Below are positions 26,535-34,244 of a stretch of 64,000 bases of DNA, piece by piece (within the stretch, counting starts at the first letter, position 1; each line of letters begins with the position of its first letter). Below the pieces are notes generated by a model. It worked only from the letters and a program-made list of their open reading frames with translations, did no database searches and was not told the origin of the DNA. Made by a program: the position numbers and the translations under genes. The stretch comes from Rhodospirillales bacterium (GTDB lineage Bacteria; Pseudomonadota; Alphaproteobacteria; ATCC43930; CGMCC-115725), in assembly GCA_027315365.1 (NCBI GenBank), contig DAHUYF010000123.1, forward strand, positions 16,843 through 80,842, given 5' to 3'.

Positions 26535-26996
26535 ATGACGAGATCGTTCAGCAGCGTCGCCCTGACGCCGGATCAGATCGCGGTGGTCTTCCCGCTGGTG
26601 CACGCGGCGGTCCCCGAGATCAACCTGGACACCTGGCGGGGTTTCGTCCGCTCGCTCGGCGAGGGGACGACCTCATCGCCCTCGGGCGTCCTAGGCGTGC
26701 GCAACGAAGCGGGATACATCTGCGGCCTCCTCATCTTTCGCGCCGAGCAGGACCTTCGCCACGGCAAGGTGCTGGCGATCAACCTGTTCATCGCGCTCGA
26801 TCTGGTTAATGAGGAGGAAGCCGCCAGCGCCCTGCTGCAGGCGGCCGAAGCGAAGGCGGGCGAGCTCAAATGCGCCGCCACGCATGTTCGCATCGACTCC
26901 GCGCAAAAGTCGCTACCGCACCGTTTCACCGCGGCGGGGTACCGCAACGAAGCCGAGATTTTCTGCAAGAGCGTCGGGACGGCCCGGCCGAGCTGA
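26535..26996 (+). CDS. GNAT-like acetyltransferase fold protein, unknown substrate
   Basis: A 153-residue protein. The reading frame extends upstream through the FNR/FixK box, but the first ATG after it is at 26535 (MTRSFSSVALTPDQIAVVFP). The pattern fits a GNAT fold: VLGVRNEAGYICGLLIFRAEQDL (beta2-beta3), AINLFIALDLVNEEEAASALLQAAEAKAGELKC (beta4 and alpha3), and LPHRFTAAGYRNEAEIFCKSV (C-terminal beta hairpin). The pyrophosphate loop Q/R-x2-G-x-G/A is not clear, so acetyl-CoA binding is uncertain. Its promoter box follows fixJ directly, placing the gene in the low-oxygen regulon. No ribosome site of note precedes the ATG. Confidence 0.6.
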   Translation: MTRSFSSVALTPDQIAVVFPLVHAAVPEINLDTWRGFVRSLGEGTTSSPSGVLGVRNEAGYICGLLIFRAEQDLRHGKVLAINLFIALDLVNEEEAASALLQAAEAKAGELKCAATHVRIDSAQKSLPHRFTAAGYRNEAEIFCKSVGTARPS

Positions 26997-27018
26997 CCCG
27001 GAGAGCAGGCACAACGCT

Positions 27019-27031
27019 CCCGGCGACCGGG
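27019..27031. terminator. Short hairpin between convergent genes
   Basis: CCCGG-CGA-CCGGG inverted repeat between the ends of the GNAT-like and DUF1476 genes. There is no T-run; the terminator function is only inferred from the position. Confidence 0.3.
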
Positions 27032-27040
27032 CTATCAGGT

Positions 27041-27370
27041 CTAATCCGAGGCGTTCTGCAGGATCTGGGCGCGCGCCTTGGCGCCCAGCCTCGCCAGCTG
27101 CTGGCCGATCTCGGCCTCGGTCCCCGGCAGGCCGTGGGCGGCGAGATCGCGGCAAACCTTCTTGATAAGGCCGGTGTCGCCATGCTCGGTGATCTCGGCA
27201 TCGACCACGCCGAGCGCGTATCGCGCCGCGGCATCGCCGCCGAGACCCATCTTCTCGGCAGCCCACAAGCCCAGCAGCTTGTTGCGCCGGGCCATGATCC
27301 TGAAGGCCACCTCCTGCTCCCGTGCGAAAGTCCGCTCCGCGGCTTTTTCGCGGTCATCGAACATAGACAT
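27041..27370 (-). CDS. DUF1476 protein (F1-ATPase inhibitor subunit zeta type)
   Basis: A 109-residue protein starting at ATG 27370 behind AGGGGT. MSMFDDREKAAERTFAREQE opens the family, followed by the hallmark ARRNKLLGLWAAEKMGL and the helical region GLPGTEAEIGQQLARLG. In Paracoccus and related alphaproteobacteria the zeta subunit blocks ATP hydrolysis by the F1Fo-ATPase. The N-terminal inhibitory helix is present here. The gene sits behind a near-perfect FNR/FixK box, which would make it a low-oxygen-induced brake on ATP hydrolysis, possibly beside a separate housekeeping zeta copy. The window also holds an N-type ATPase, but whether zeta acts on that enzyme is not known. Confidence 0.9.
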   Translation of the reverse strand: MSMFDDREKAAERTFAREQEVAFRIMARRNKLLGLWAAEKMGLGGDAAARYALGVVDAEITEHGDTGLIKKVCRDLAAHGLPGTEAEIGQQLARLGAKARAQILQNASD

Positions 27371-27423
27371 GACCCCTCCTCTGAGCCGATGCCGCCATGC
27401 TTGCATGCCCCGATCCCGGCGCA

Positions 27424-27437
27424 TTGATCCAGGTCAT
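27424..27437. promoter_or_regulatory. FNR/FixK-type box with one mismatch (TTGATCCAGGTCAT)
   Basis: The last base is T instead of A. It is centred 60 bp before the DUF1476 start and overlaps the stop of the upstream beta-CASP nuclease gene; a -41.5 position gives a leader of about 19 nt. Confidence 0.65.
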
Positions 27438-29053
27438 TCGGCCGCCTTCCCGCCGGGCGGCACCCGGCGCTGCTCGCGCAGCACCTGCTCCAAGCTGCGC
27501 AGCAGCGCTTCGCGCTCCGCTGCATCGCCCGTCCGGCGCAGCCGCTCATTGATCGCGAGCGCCAGCGCCGCGTGGCGGTTGTGCCAGTCGAGCGCGGACA
27601 GGGATTCCGGCGCCAGTCGCACCGCCGCCTGATCGAGCCGCGGGGCGCCGGGCCGATCCAGGACGAGCGAGGCGTCGAGCAGCGGCAGCAGCACCGGCAC
27701 GGCCGGCGAGAGACGCGCCTCGAGCGCCGCGGCGAGACCCGCTCTCGCCCCGCCTTCGCCATGATTGAGGATGATGGCGCGCGCGATCGGCAGGCGTGCA
27801 ACCACCCAGTCGACCAGCGCCGGCCGGTCGGCATGCGCCGAATAGACGTCGAGCTTGCGGATTTCCGCCGCGACCCGCACTTCCTCGCCCTCGATCCGCA
27901 CGGATCTGGTGCCGTCCTGGAGCAGGCGCCCGAGCGTGCCCGGCGCTTGATACCCCACCAGCAGCACGGTCGACTGCCGCCGCCAGAGATGCGCCTTGAG
28001 GTGGTGGCGGATGCGGCCGGCGTCGCACATGCCGCTGGCGGCGATGATGATCGCGCCCGAATGGATCCGGTTGAGCGCCTTGCTCTCGGCGACCTCGGCG
28101 GTGAAATGAAAGTTGTCGCGATCGAACGGGTTCTGCGCGGCCGCGGCTTCGCCCAGCGCCTCCAGATGTGCGGCAAACACCTCAGTGGCGCGCACCGCCA
28201 GCGGCGAATCGAGGAATACCGGCGTCTCCGGCAGTTCGCCCCGCGCGAACAGCAGGCCCAGATCGAACAGCAGCTCCTGCGTTCGCTCGACGGCAAACGC
28301 CGGGATGATCAGATTGCCGCCGCGTCCGAGCGCGGCCACTACCTCGGCGCGCAGCGCCTGGCGCCGCTGCTCGGCGCTGAGGTGAGGCCGCTCGCGGTCG
28401 CCATAGGTAGCCTCGACCACGACGCAGTCGAATCCCGTCGGCGCTTGCGCCGGGGGTTGCAGCGCATTGCCCTCCGGGCCGAGATCGCCCGAGAACAGCA
28501 GGCGAAGCGGCTTGCCGCCGGCGACAGTGACCTCCAGCTCGATCGAGGCCGAGCCGAGGATATGGCCGGCCTGCCAGAACCGCGCCCGGACACCCGGCAG
28601 CGGCGCAAACCACGCGTCATAGGCGACCGCGGCGATGCGCGGCAGCATCGCCGCGGCGTCGGCCTTGGTGTAGATCGCGGTCACCGGCGGCTCGCCGCGC
28701 TGCTGGCGCCGGCGATTGAGGCGCTCGACTTCGCTTTCCTGCACATATCCGGCGTCCGGCAGCATATAGGCCAGCAGGTCGCGCGTGCCGTCGGTGGCGA
28801 GGATCCGGCCGGAGAATCCCTGACGCACGAGCTTCGGCAGGAGGCCGGTATGGTCGAGATGCGCATGCGTCAGCAGCACCGCGCCGAGACCGCCGGGAGC
28901 GAAGGGAAACGCGCCGTAATTGAGTTCCTTGAGCGTCTTGCTCCCCTGATAGAGGCCGCAATCGATCAGCAGCGAGCCGCCGGGCGTTTCCAGCGACGTG
29001 CAGGAGCCGGTCACCGTCCCGGCCGCACCGTGGAAGGTCAGCCGCAGGCTCAT
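27434..29053 (-). CDS. MBL-fold beta-CASP ribonuclease
   Basis: A 539-residue metallo-beta-lactamase fold protein. Zinc ligands are seen in [16 protein letters not shown] (HxHxDH) and in [10 protein letters not shown], with further histidines in [13 protein letters not shown] and [13 protein letters not shown]. The beta-CASP insert lies between about residues 215 and 380 ([33 protein letters not shown]). Such proteins are RNA exonucleases or endonucleases of the CPSF73-like group, about 450-540 residues in bacteria. Its start overlaps the stop of the upstream phosphorylase-like gene by four bases (ATGA), so nuclease and phosphorylase are translated together. This suggests coupled RNA breakdown and nucleotide salvage. 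Confidence 0.9.
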   Translation of the reverse strand: MSLRLTFHGAAGTVTGSCTSLETPGGSLLIDCGLYQGSKTLKELNYGAFPFAPGGLGAVLLTHAHLDHTGLLPKLVRQGFSGRILATDGTRDLLAYMLPDAGYVQESEVERLNRRRQQRGEPPVTAIYTKADAAAMLPRIAAVAYDAWFAPLPGVRARFWQAGHILGSASIELEVTVAGGKPLRLLFSGDLGPEGNALQPPAQAPTGFDCVVVEATYGDRERPHLSAEQRRQALRAEVVAALGRGGNLIIPAFAVERTQELLFDLGLLFARGELPETPVFLDSPLAVRATEVFAAHLEALGEAAAAQNPFDRDNFHFTAEVAESKALNRIHSGAIIIAASGMCDAGRIRHHLKAHLWRRQSTVLLVGYQAPGTLGRLLQDGTRSVRIEGEEVRVAAEIRKLDVYSAHADRPALVDWVVARLPIARAIILNHGEGGARAGLAAALEARLSPAVPVLLPLLDASLVLDRPGAPRLDQAAVRLAPESLSALDWHNRHAALALAINERLRRTGDAAEREALLRSLEQVLREQRRVPPGGKAAE

Positions 29054-30612
29054 CGCGGCGCCGTACCGACGGCGAAGCGGAAGCCGCTGTCCTCGGCCGC
29101 CTCCTCGGCAGCGAGGCGAAAATCGACCGGCAGACAGGCGTGAAGGCGATAGAGCGGCTCGCCCTGCTCGACCCGATCGCCCGGCTGCTTGAAGAGGTCG
29201 ATGCCGGCGCCCTTGTCGGCTGGGGCGCCCGCCAGCCGGGCGAGCCGCGCGATGCGATAGCAGTCCACCGCGGCCACCACGCCGTCGGTCCGCGCGGCCA
29301 CGTCGCGCGTGAGCGGGCCAAGCGCCGGCGTCGCCGGCGGCGCCCCCTGCGCTGCCATGATGCGCTCCATCTTGGCCAGCGCGGCGCCGCTCTCGAGGAG
29401 CTCGCGCGCCCGCACGAGGCCGGCGCCGCCGCGCAACGCGGGATCAAATTCGAGGATTCGGCCGGCGAGCAGCAGCGCGCGCTCGCGCAGCTCCGCCGGC
29501 GCCTGCGGCGCGTTGCTCAGCACCTGCAGGACGTCGCGCGCCTCGAGCGCGGGGCCGATGCCGCGGCCGATCGGTCGGCTGCCGTCGGTGATCACCACCT
29601 CAAGCGGCAAGGAGACCTGGCCCGCCACGTATTCGAAGAGCTTGCGCAGCTGGATCGCCGCCGCCCCACTGCGCACCTTCGCCGTCGGGCCGACGGGGAT
29701 GTCGATGAGCAGCCGGTTGGAGCCGGCCGACAGCTTCTTCGACAGGATCGACGCCACCAGCTGGCCCGGGGCGTCGATGTTGAGCGGCCGCTCCACGGAA
29801 ATCAGAATATCGTCGGCCGGGGAAAGATTGACGTGCCCGCCCCACACCAGGCAGCCCTTCTCGGCGGCGACGATATCGCGCATGGTCTCGGTGTCGAGGT
29901 CGACGCGCGCCAGCACTTCCATGGTATCGGCCGTACCCGCCGGCGAGGTGATGGCGCGCGACGACGTCTTCGGAATGGTCAGCCCATGGGCCGCGATGAT
30001 CGGCACCAGGATCATCGAGGTGCGATTGCCAGGAATACCGCCGATGCAATGCTTGTCCACCACCATAGCATCCGGCCAGCTGAGCCGGGATCCGACCGCG
30101 GCCATGGCGCGCGTCAGGTGCAGCACCTCGCTCGTCGACAGGAACCCGGCGCAGGCGACGACGAAGGCGGCAATCTCCATCTTGGAATAGCGCATGCCGG
30201 CGATGTCGCGGATGACGCCCTCCAGCGCCGCCGGCGTCAGCTCTTCGCCGCGGATCTTGGCGTGCACCGCTTCGAGGCTTTTCGGCGGCACCGCTTGCTC
30301 GAGTTCGACGCCGCTGCCCTCCGGCAGGCCGAGGAGCGCGAAAGCCTGCTCGCTCAGTCCCACCTCGTCCGGCGCGAGCCAGCCCTCGTGATCGACGATA
30401 TTGAGGGTCGCCAGGATTCGCCGCTCGCCGCTCCCGAGTTCCACCTTTTCCAGTGCCTGGAATTCGCCTGGGCGGTATATGGCCGAGCGCCGCGGCAGAA
30501 AAGCGACCGCCTCGCGGTAGGTGTCGACCGGTATCCGCCGCAGCCGCAGCCGGCCGGCCGGCTCCCCGTCGCGGCGCGGCGATCCGGTGCCCGCCACCTT
30601 CGGCGCATCCAT
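29050..30612 (-). CDS. Thymidine/AMP-phosphorylase family protein
   Basis: A 520-residue protein from ATG 30612. An N-terminal beta domain (about 20-100: [22 protein letters not shown]) precedes the nucleoside phosphorylase core with [20 protein letters not shown] and [23 protein letters not shown], the phosphate-binding and pyrimidine/ribose region. The extra N-terminal domain and total length of about 500 are features of the archaeal-type AMP phosphorylase/DeoA_2 group, not of the 440-residue classical thymidine phosphorylase. That group releases a base from NMPs, giving ribose 1,5-bisphosphate; which substrate is used here is not visible. It lies upstream of and overlaps the RNA nuclease gene, and downstream of a USP gene with an FNR/FixK box. 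Confidence 0.85.
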   Translation of the reverse strand: MDAPKVAGTGSPRRDGEPAGRLRLRRIPVDTYREAVAFLPRRSAIYRPGEFQALEKVELGSGERRILATLNIVDHEGWLAPDEVGLSEQAFALLGLPEGSGVELEQAVPPKSLEAVHAKIRGEELTPAALEGVIRDIAGMRYSKMEIAAFVVACAGFLSTSEVLHLTRAMAAVGSRLSWPDAMVVDKHCIGGIPGNRTSMILVPIIAAHGLTIPKTSSRAITSPAGTADTMEVLARVDLDTETMRDIVAAEKGCLVWGGHVNLSPADDILISVERPLNIDAPGQLVASILSKKLSAGSNRLLIDIPVGPTAKVRSGAAAIQLRKLFEYVAGQVSLPLEVVITDGSRPIGRGIGPALEARDVLQVLSNAPQAPAELRERALLLAGRILEFDPALRGGAGLVRARELLESGAALAKMERIMAAQGAPPATPALGPLTRDVAARTDGVVAAVDCYRIARLARLAGAPADKGAGIDLFKQPGDRVEQGEPLYRLHACLPVDFRLAAEEAAEDSGFRFAVGTAPR

Positions 30613-30633
30613 CGTCCGGGCCCGTCCGGCGGC

Positions 30634-31509
30634 CTAATGCGACAGCAGCAGCGGCAACAGGCTGGTGGCGACGACTTGGCGCGTCGCGCCGCCGAACAGC
30701 AGTTCGCGCCAGGGCGCATGACCATAGCCTCCCATCACCAGCAGATCAGCCCCCCGATCGCGCGCCGCCGCCAGCAGCAGCTCGCCCGGACCGACATGCT
30801 CGACCCGATCGACCGCATCCGCCGTCGCCCGCACACCGTACCAGCCGAGGTGCCTGACCAGCTCCGCGGCGCCGGTCTCGCCGATCGACAGCACGTGCAC
30901 GGATTGCGCAGCGCGCAGGAACGGAATCGCCCCGGCGAGCGCCCTGGCCGCCTCTGGGGAATCGTTCCAGGCGAGCGCGATGGTCTCGCCCAGCAGCTTG
31001 GGCGGCTCGGCGGGCGCGATCAGCACCGGCCGACCGCTGGCCAGCAGCGCCTCTTCGATCGCGTCGCTGTAGGGCTGATCGACCACGCGACCGGACCGGC
31101 CGAGGATCAGCAGGTCGAAGAGCCGCGCGCGGTTGGCGACGGTGGTGGCGCCATAGCCGGTCTCTTCGCGCCAGCAGGCCGAAGCCTGCCGCAGCAGCGC
31201 CGGATCCGTGCCAGGGAGCGGCGGCGCGGCGCGCAGCGGAAGCGCGTGCCGCGCCGCCGCCGCATCGAATATCCGGCGTGCGGCGGTCGCCATGTCGCCG
31301 GCATCGCGCATCGCCTGCTCGATGATGTCGCCGCTCAGCGGCGTGGCGAAGCCATCGGCGGCGGCGGCCACCATCTCGCGCGGATCGGGTCTGGCATGCA
31401 GCGCTTCGAGATGACCGTCGAAGCGGCGTGCGAGGCGGCAGGCCAGCTCGACCACTCCCGAACTCGCAGCGCCGCCGCTGACGGCCACGAGCATTGTGCG
31501 AATGTCCAT
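30634..31509 (-). CDS. Universal stress protein, tandem domain with ATP-type motif
   Basis: A 291-residue protein starting at ATG 31509 behind AGGAGAGG. It has two USP domains. The second ends in ADLLVMGGYGHAPWRELLFGGATRQVVA, matching the nucleotide-binding pattern G-x2-G-x9-G-x-(S/T); the first has LLILGRSGRVVDQPYSDAIEEALLASGRPVLIAP, a weaker version. Other islands of this kind in bacteria carry many such double USPs. It is the first gene of a probable unit with the phosphorylase-like and nuclease genes (21-nt gap), and a box centred 68 bp upstream fits a -41.5 promoter with a 27-nt leader. Confidence 0.9.
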   Translation of the reverse strand: MDIRTMLVAVSGGAASSGVVELACRLARRFDGHLEALHARPDPREMVAAAADGFATPLSGDIIEQAMRDAGDMATAARRIFDAAAARHALPLRAAPPLPGTDPALLRQASACWREETGYGATTVANRARLFDLLILGRSGRVVDQPYSDAIEEALLASGRPVLIAPAEPPKLLGETIALAWNDSPEAARALAGAIPFLRAAQSVHVLSIGETGAAELVRHLGWYGVRATADAVDRVEHVGPGELLLAAARDRGADLLVMGGYGHAPWRELLFGGATRQVVATSLLPLLLSH

Positions 31510-31570
31510 GCCCCTCTCCTCTACCGGACTTTCCATCATCTCATCCTGCGGAACGGTCTGCCAATACTCA

Positions 31571-31584
31571 TTGAGGTGGATCAA
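31571..31584. promoter_or_regulatory. FNR/FixK-type box for the USP operon (TTGAGGTGGATCAA)
   Basis: Exact palindrome, one of two in this divergent intergenic region; it is well placed for the minus-strand USP gene. Confidence 0.78.
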
Positions 31585-31634
31585 TCATTTGGCCCATTCT
31601 TTCGCATCGCCCGAGACGGTTCGCGACGAAGCAA

Positions 31635-31648
31635 TTGACGTACATCAA
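31635..31648. promoter_or_regulatory. FNR/FixK-type box for the CBS gene (TTGACGTACATCAA)
   Basis: Exact palindrome extended to AATTGA-N6-TCAATT. A -41.5 position for the plus-strand CBS gene gives a leader of about 12 nt. Confidence 0.78.
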
Positions 31649-31694
31649 TTCGCACCGCCGCATGACGTCCTAATGTTCATGCCGAGAGGTTGCC

Positions 31695-32111
31695 ATGAGA
31701 GCGATGTCCGAGATCGTCAGGGATCAGAAACCCCTGATAATGCCACCCAAAACCACGGTGAAGCATGCCTGTGAGCGCATGCGCGAGCGGCGGGTCGGCG
31801 CCGTGCTGGTGGCGGACAGGGATCACCACCTGCTTGGCATCTTTACCGGCCGCGACGCCGTCTGCCGCGTCCTGGCGGAAGGCAAGGATGCGGCCGAGAC
31901 GACGCTTGCCGAAGTCATGACGCGCGATCCCGCAACGATGCCGCCGACCGATACCGCGATCGAAGCGCTGCGGCTGATGCGCGACGGCGGCTTCCGCCAC
32001 GTGCCGGTGGTCGCCGGCGGCAAGGCGATCGGCGTCGTCTCGCATGGCGATTTTCGCGGGCTGGAGACCGCCCGTCTCGACGACGAAACCGGACTTTGGG
32101 AGCGGCTTTAG
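31695..32111 (+). CDS. CBS-pair domain protein
   Basis: A 138-residue protein made of two CBS motifs: the first from PKTTVKHACERMRERRVGAVLVADRDHHLLGIFTGRDAV, the second from DPATMPPTDTAIEALRLMRDGGFRHVPVVAGGKAIGVVSHGDFRG. Stand-alone CBS pairs bind adenosine nucleotides and act as energy sensors for partner proteins. The ATG at 31695 follows GAGGTTGCC. It is divergent to the USP/phosphorylase/nuclease genes, each side with its own FNR/FixK box. Hsp20 follows 77 nt later in the same direction without a box of its own and could be co-transcribed. Confidence 0.9.
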   Translation: MRAMSEIVRDQKPLIMPPKTTVKHACERMRERRVGAVLVADRDHHLLGIFTGRDAVCRVLAEGKDAAETTLAEVMTRDPATMPPTDTAIEALRLMRDGGFRHVPVVAGGKAIGVVSHGDFRGLETARLDDETGLWERL

Positions 32112-32188
32112 GACGTTGCGCCGACTCGAATCGGCGCTCCGCGTCGGTTCATCCACGGTCACGACATTCAACCTGAGGGAGATGGTCC

Positions 32189-32719
32189 ATGGCTGATACT
32201 CCGGTCGAGGTCAAGAAGGCTACGGCTACGGCTACCGCTCCGGCGCCGACGCGCGCCCAGACGCCGGACGTCTGGCGATCGTTCCGCGGCGAGATGGATC
32301 GGTTGTTCGATCGCTTCGGCTTCCCGTCGTTCCGACGCATGCTCGACGTCGAGCCGTTCTGGAACTACGAGACGTCGTTCGGGGTCGCCGCTCCGGCGGT
32401 GGACGTGACCGAGGACGAGAACGCCTACAAGATCGCCGCTGAGCTTCCCGGCATCGCCGAGAAGGATATCGACGTATCGGTCTCCGGCGACGTGCTCGTG
32501 CTCAAGGGCGAGAAGCGCCAGGAGCGTGAGCAGAAGGAGAAGAATCGCTATGTATCCGAGCGCAGCTACGGGAGTTTCCAGCGGAGCTTCTCGATTCCGG
32601 ACGGCGTCGACCGAGACAAGATCAGCGCGGAGTTCGCCAAGGGCGTGCTCACGCTGACCCTGCCGAAGACGGCCGAGGCGCAAAAGCAGCGGAAGAAGAT
32701 CGAGATCAAGTCGGGCTGA
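32189..32719 (+). CDS. Small heat shock protein, Hsp20 family
   Basis: A 176-residue protein with a long Lys/Thr/Ala-rich N-terminus, then WRSFRGEMDRLFDRFGFPSF and an alpha-crystallin domain: VDVTEDENAYKIAAELPGIAEKDIDVSVSGDVLVLKGEKRQE, ending in SIPDGVDRDKISAEFAKGVLTLTLPKTAEAQKQRKKIEI. The GVLTLTLPK motif and C-terminal I-x-I are present, so oligomerisation is expected. It is an ATP-independent holdase. The ATG at 32189 is preceded by GAGGGAGA. It follows the CBS gene and precedes a USP gene, all plus strand; a hairpin follows the stop. Confidence 0.93.
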   Translation: MADTPVEVKKATATATAPAPTRAQTPDVWRSFRGEMDRLFDRFGFPSFRRMLDVEPFWNYETSFGVAAPAVDVTEDENAYKIAAELPGIAEKDIDVSVSGDVLVLKGEKRQEREQKEKNRYVSERSYGSFQRSFSIPDGVDRDKISAEFAKGVLTLTLPKTAEAQKQRKKIEIKSG

Positions 32720-32737
32720 TCCGTCGGCCAGCCGAAG

Positions 32738-32759
32738 CGGCGGGGGAAGCCTCCCGCCG
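32738..32759 (+). terminator. GC hairpin after hsp20
   Basis: The 7-bp stem CGGCGGG/CCCGCCG with an 8-nt loop, 18 nt after the hsp20 stop. No T-run follows, so intrinsic termination is uncertain. Confidence 0.4.
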
Positions 32760-32852
32760 TCGGCCGGTGCGATGCGGGCGGCGGCAAAGCCGGGGGTTGT
32801 CTCCGAACAACGCGCCAAAACGCATTTCGACAGAGATATAAAGCATCTGGCG

Positions 32853-33716
32853 ATGAAGACGATCCTTGTCCTCGCCGGCGGTAGCGAGACGGACGCGTCC
32901 GTCTTCGAGACGGCCTTCGCCGCCGCCGCGCCGCTCGCCGCGCATCTTGCCTTCTTCCACGCCCGCATCAGCCCGGGCGAGGCGGCGGCGCATACGCCGC
33001 ATGTCGATTTCATGCAGGGAGCTGGGTTGCATGACGCGCTGCACCAGCTTGGCGCCAGGGCGCAGGCCCGGTCAGCGGCGGCGCAGCGCCACTTCCGGGC
33101 GTTCTGCGGCAAGCACGATATCGACGTCAGGAACACGCCGGCCCGCGACCCGGGGGTCTCCGCCAGCTGGCACGAAGAGCTGGGCGATGCAATCGAGCGC
33201 ATGATGCTCCGCGCCCGCCACAACGATCTCGTGATCGCCGGGCGTCCGTCGGGCGCCGACGGGCTGCCGCGCGACCTGATCGAGCGTCTCCTGTTCGGTT
33301 GCGGACGGCCGCTGCTGCTGGCGCCGCCGCGCGCGCCGCGGCGACTTACCGGCACGGCACTGGTCGGCTGGAAGGAGACGGCGGGGGCCGCTCGCGCGCT
33401 CACCGCGGCCTTGCCGCTGCTCGCCAAGAGCAAGCGCGTCGTCATCGCGAATATCGAGGAAGGCGCGCAATCGCTCCCGCACGCGGCCGATGTCGTCCGG
33501 CACCTGGCATGGCACGGCATCGCCGCCGAAGCAAAGCGGATACCCCCCGACGGCCGGCCGGTCTCCCTCCAGCTGGAGAGCGCCGCAGCCGATTGCGGGG
33601 CTGATCTCCTGGTGATGGGAGCCTATGGCCGCGGTCCGATGCGCGAGCTGATCTTCGGCGGGTGCACGCAGCATGTCCTTGCCGGGGCGCGGCTGCCCGT
33701 CTTCCTCATGCATTGA
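32853..33716 (+). CDS. Universal stress protein, tandem domain
   Basis: A 287-residue protein starting at ATG 32853 (MKTILVLAGGSETDASVFET). Two USP domains; the C-terminal one ends in ADLLVMGAYGRGPMRELIFGGCTQHVLAGARLPVFLMH, close to the same region of the USP at 30634-31509, including G-x2-G-x9-G. The N-terminal domain (LVIAGRPSGADGLPRDLIERLLFGCGRPLLLAP) is more diverged. An upstream in-frame extension to 32772 is less likely because the USP core starts right at this Met. The ribosome site is weak and there is no FNR/FixK box between hsp20 and this gene, so read-through from upstream is possible. Confidence 0.9.
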   Translation: MKTILVLAGGSETDASVFETAFAAAAPLAAHLAFFHARISPGEAAAHTPHVDFMQGAGLHDALHQLGARAQARSAAAQRHFRAFCGKHDIDVRNTPARDPGVSASWHEELGDAIERMMLRARHNDLVIAGRPSGADGLPRDLIERLLFGCGRPLLLAPPRAPRRLTGTALVGWKETAGAARALTAALPLLAKSKRVVIANIEEGAQSLPHAADVVRHLAWHGIAAEAKRIPPDGRPVSLQLESAAADCGADLLVMGAYGRGPMRELIFGGCTQHVLAGARLPVFLMH

Positions 33717-33769
33717 GCCCGCGGCTCGACCGGCCGCACGCACGGAAGAGCCATCATGTCGCGTCGATT

Positions 33770-33783
33770 TTGATTCGGATCAA
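33770..33783. promoter_or_regulatory. FNR/FixK-type box (TTGATTCGGATCAA)
   Basis: Exact palindrome centred 90 bp before the small gene at 33867; a -41.5 position gives a leader of about 49 nt. Confidence 0.75.
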
Positions 33784-33866
33784 GGCAAGCCCGGGCATCT
33801 GGATGTATCAGAAGAAAATGGGCCGCGACGGACGCCGGTCCGCCGCCATCGAGGAGGGACGGTCAA

Positions 33867-34208
33867 ATGACGCTTCGAATTGCATCAGGGGTCGCCGACC
33901 GGATCGCAAGGCTCATCGGCTGGAGGCGAGACGGATGGCAGAAACTGCCGGCGGCGCAGGACCACGATCCCGGCGCCTGCGCCGCACCGGTGGAGGACGC
34001 AGCGCCGCCTCGACCCCGGTATGTCTTGGCGCCGCCGCTGCTGCGCTGCCTCGGCGGCTGGTCGGTCCATAACGGCGCGTCTAACCGCCTCATCGCAGAC
34101 GGCCTGAGCCGGAGACAGGCGGAGACGCTGTGCATGGTCCTCGATCTCGCGGACCATTGGCGACGCGACAGCCAAGCCGAGGCAGTTCGTCGCGGGGAGG
34201 AAGACTGA
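33867..34208 (+). CDS. Unknown 113-residue protein
   Basis: The ATG at 33867 is preceded by GAGGGA, and an FNR/FixK box lies in the proper upstream position, which supports a real gene. The protein (MTLRIASGVADRIARLIGWR) has a basic amphipathic N-terminus, a Pro/Ala-rich middle and a C-terminal helical part (ASNRLIADGLSRRQAETLCMVLDLADHWRRD) that resembles no family I recognise. There is no signal peptide or membrane helix. It is convergent with the ABC transporter ATPase gene at 34245. Confidence 0.6.
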   Translation: MTLRIASGVADRIARLIGWRRDGWQKLPAAQDHDPGACAAPVEDAAPPRPRYVLAPPLLRCLGGWSVHNGASNRLIADGLSRRQAETLCMVLDLADHWRRDSQAEAVRRGEED

Positions 34209-34244
34209 CGCAAGCGGGGCCGGCTGCGCCCGGCAGGAGGCGCG

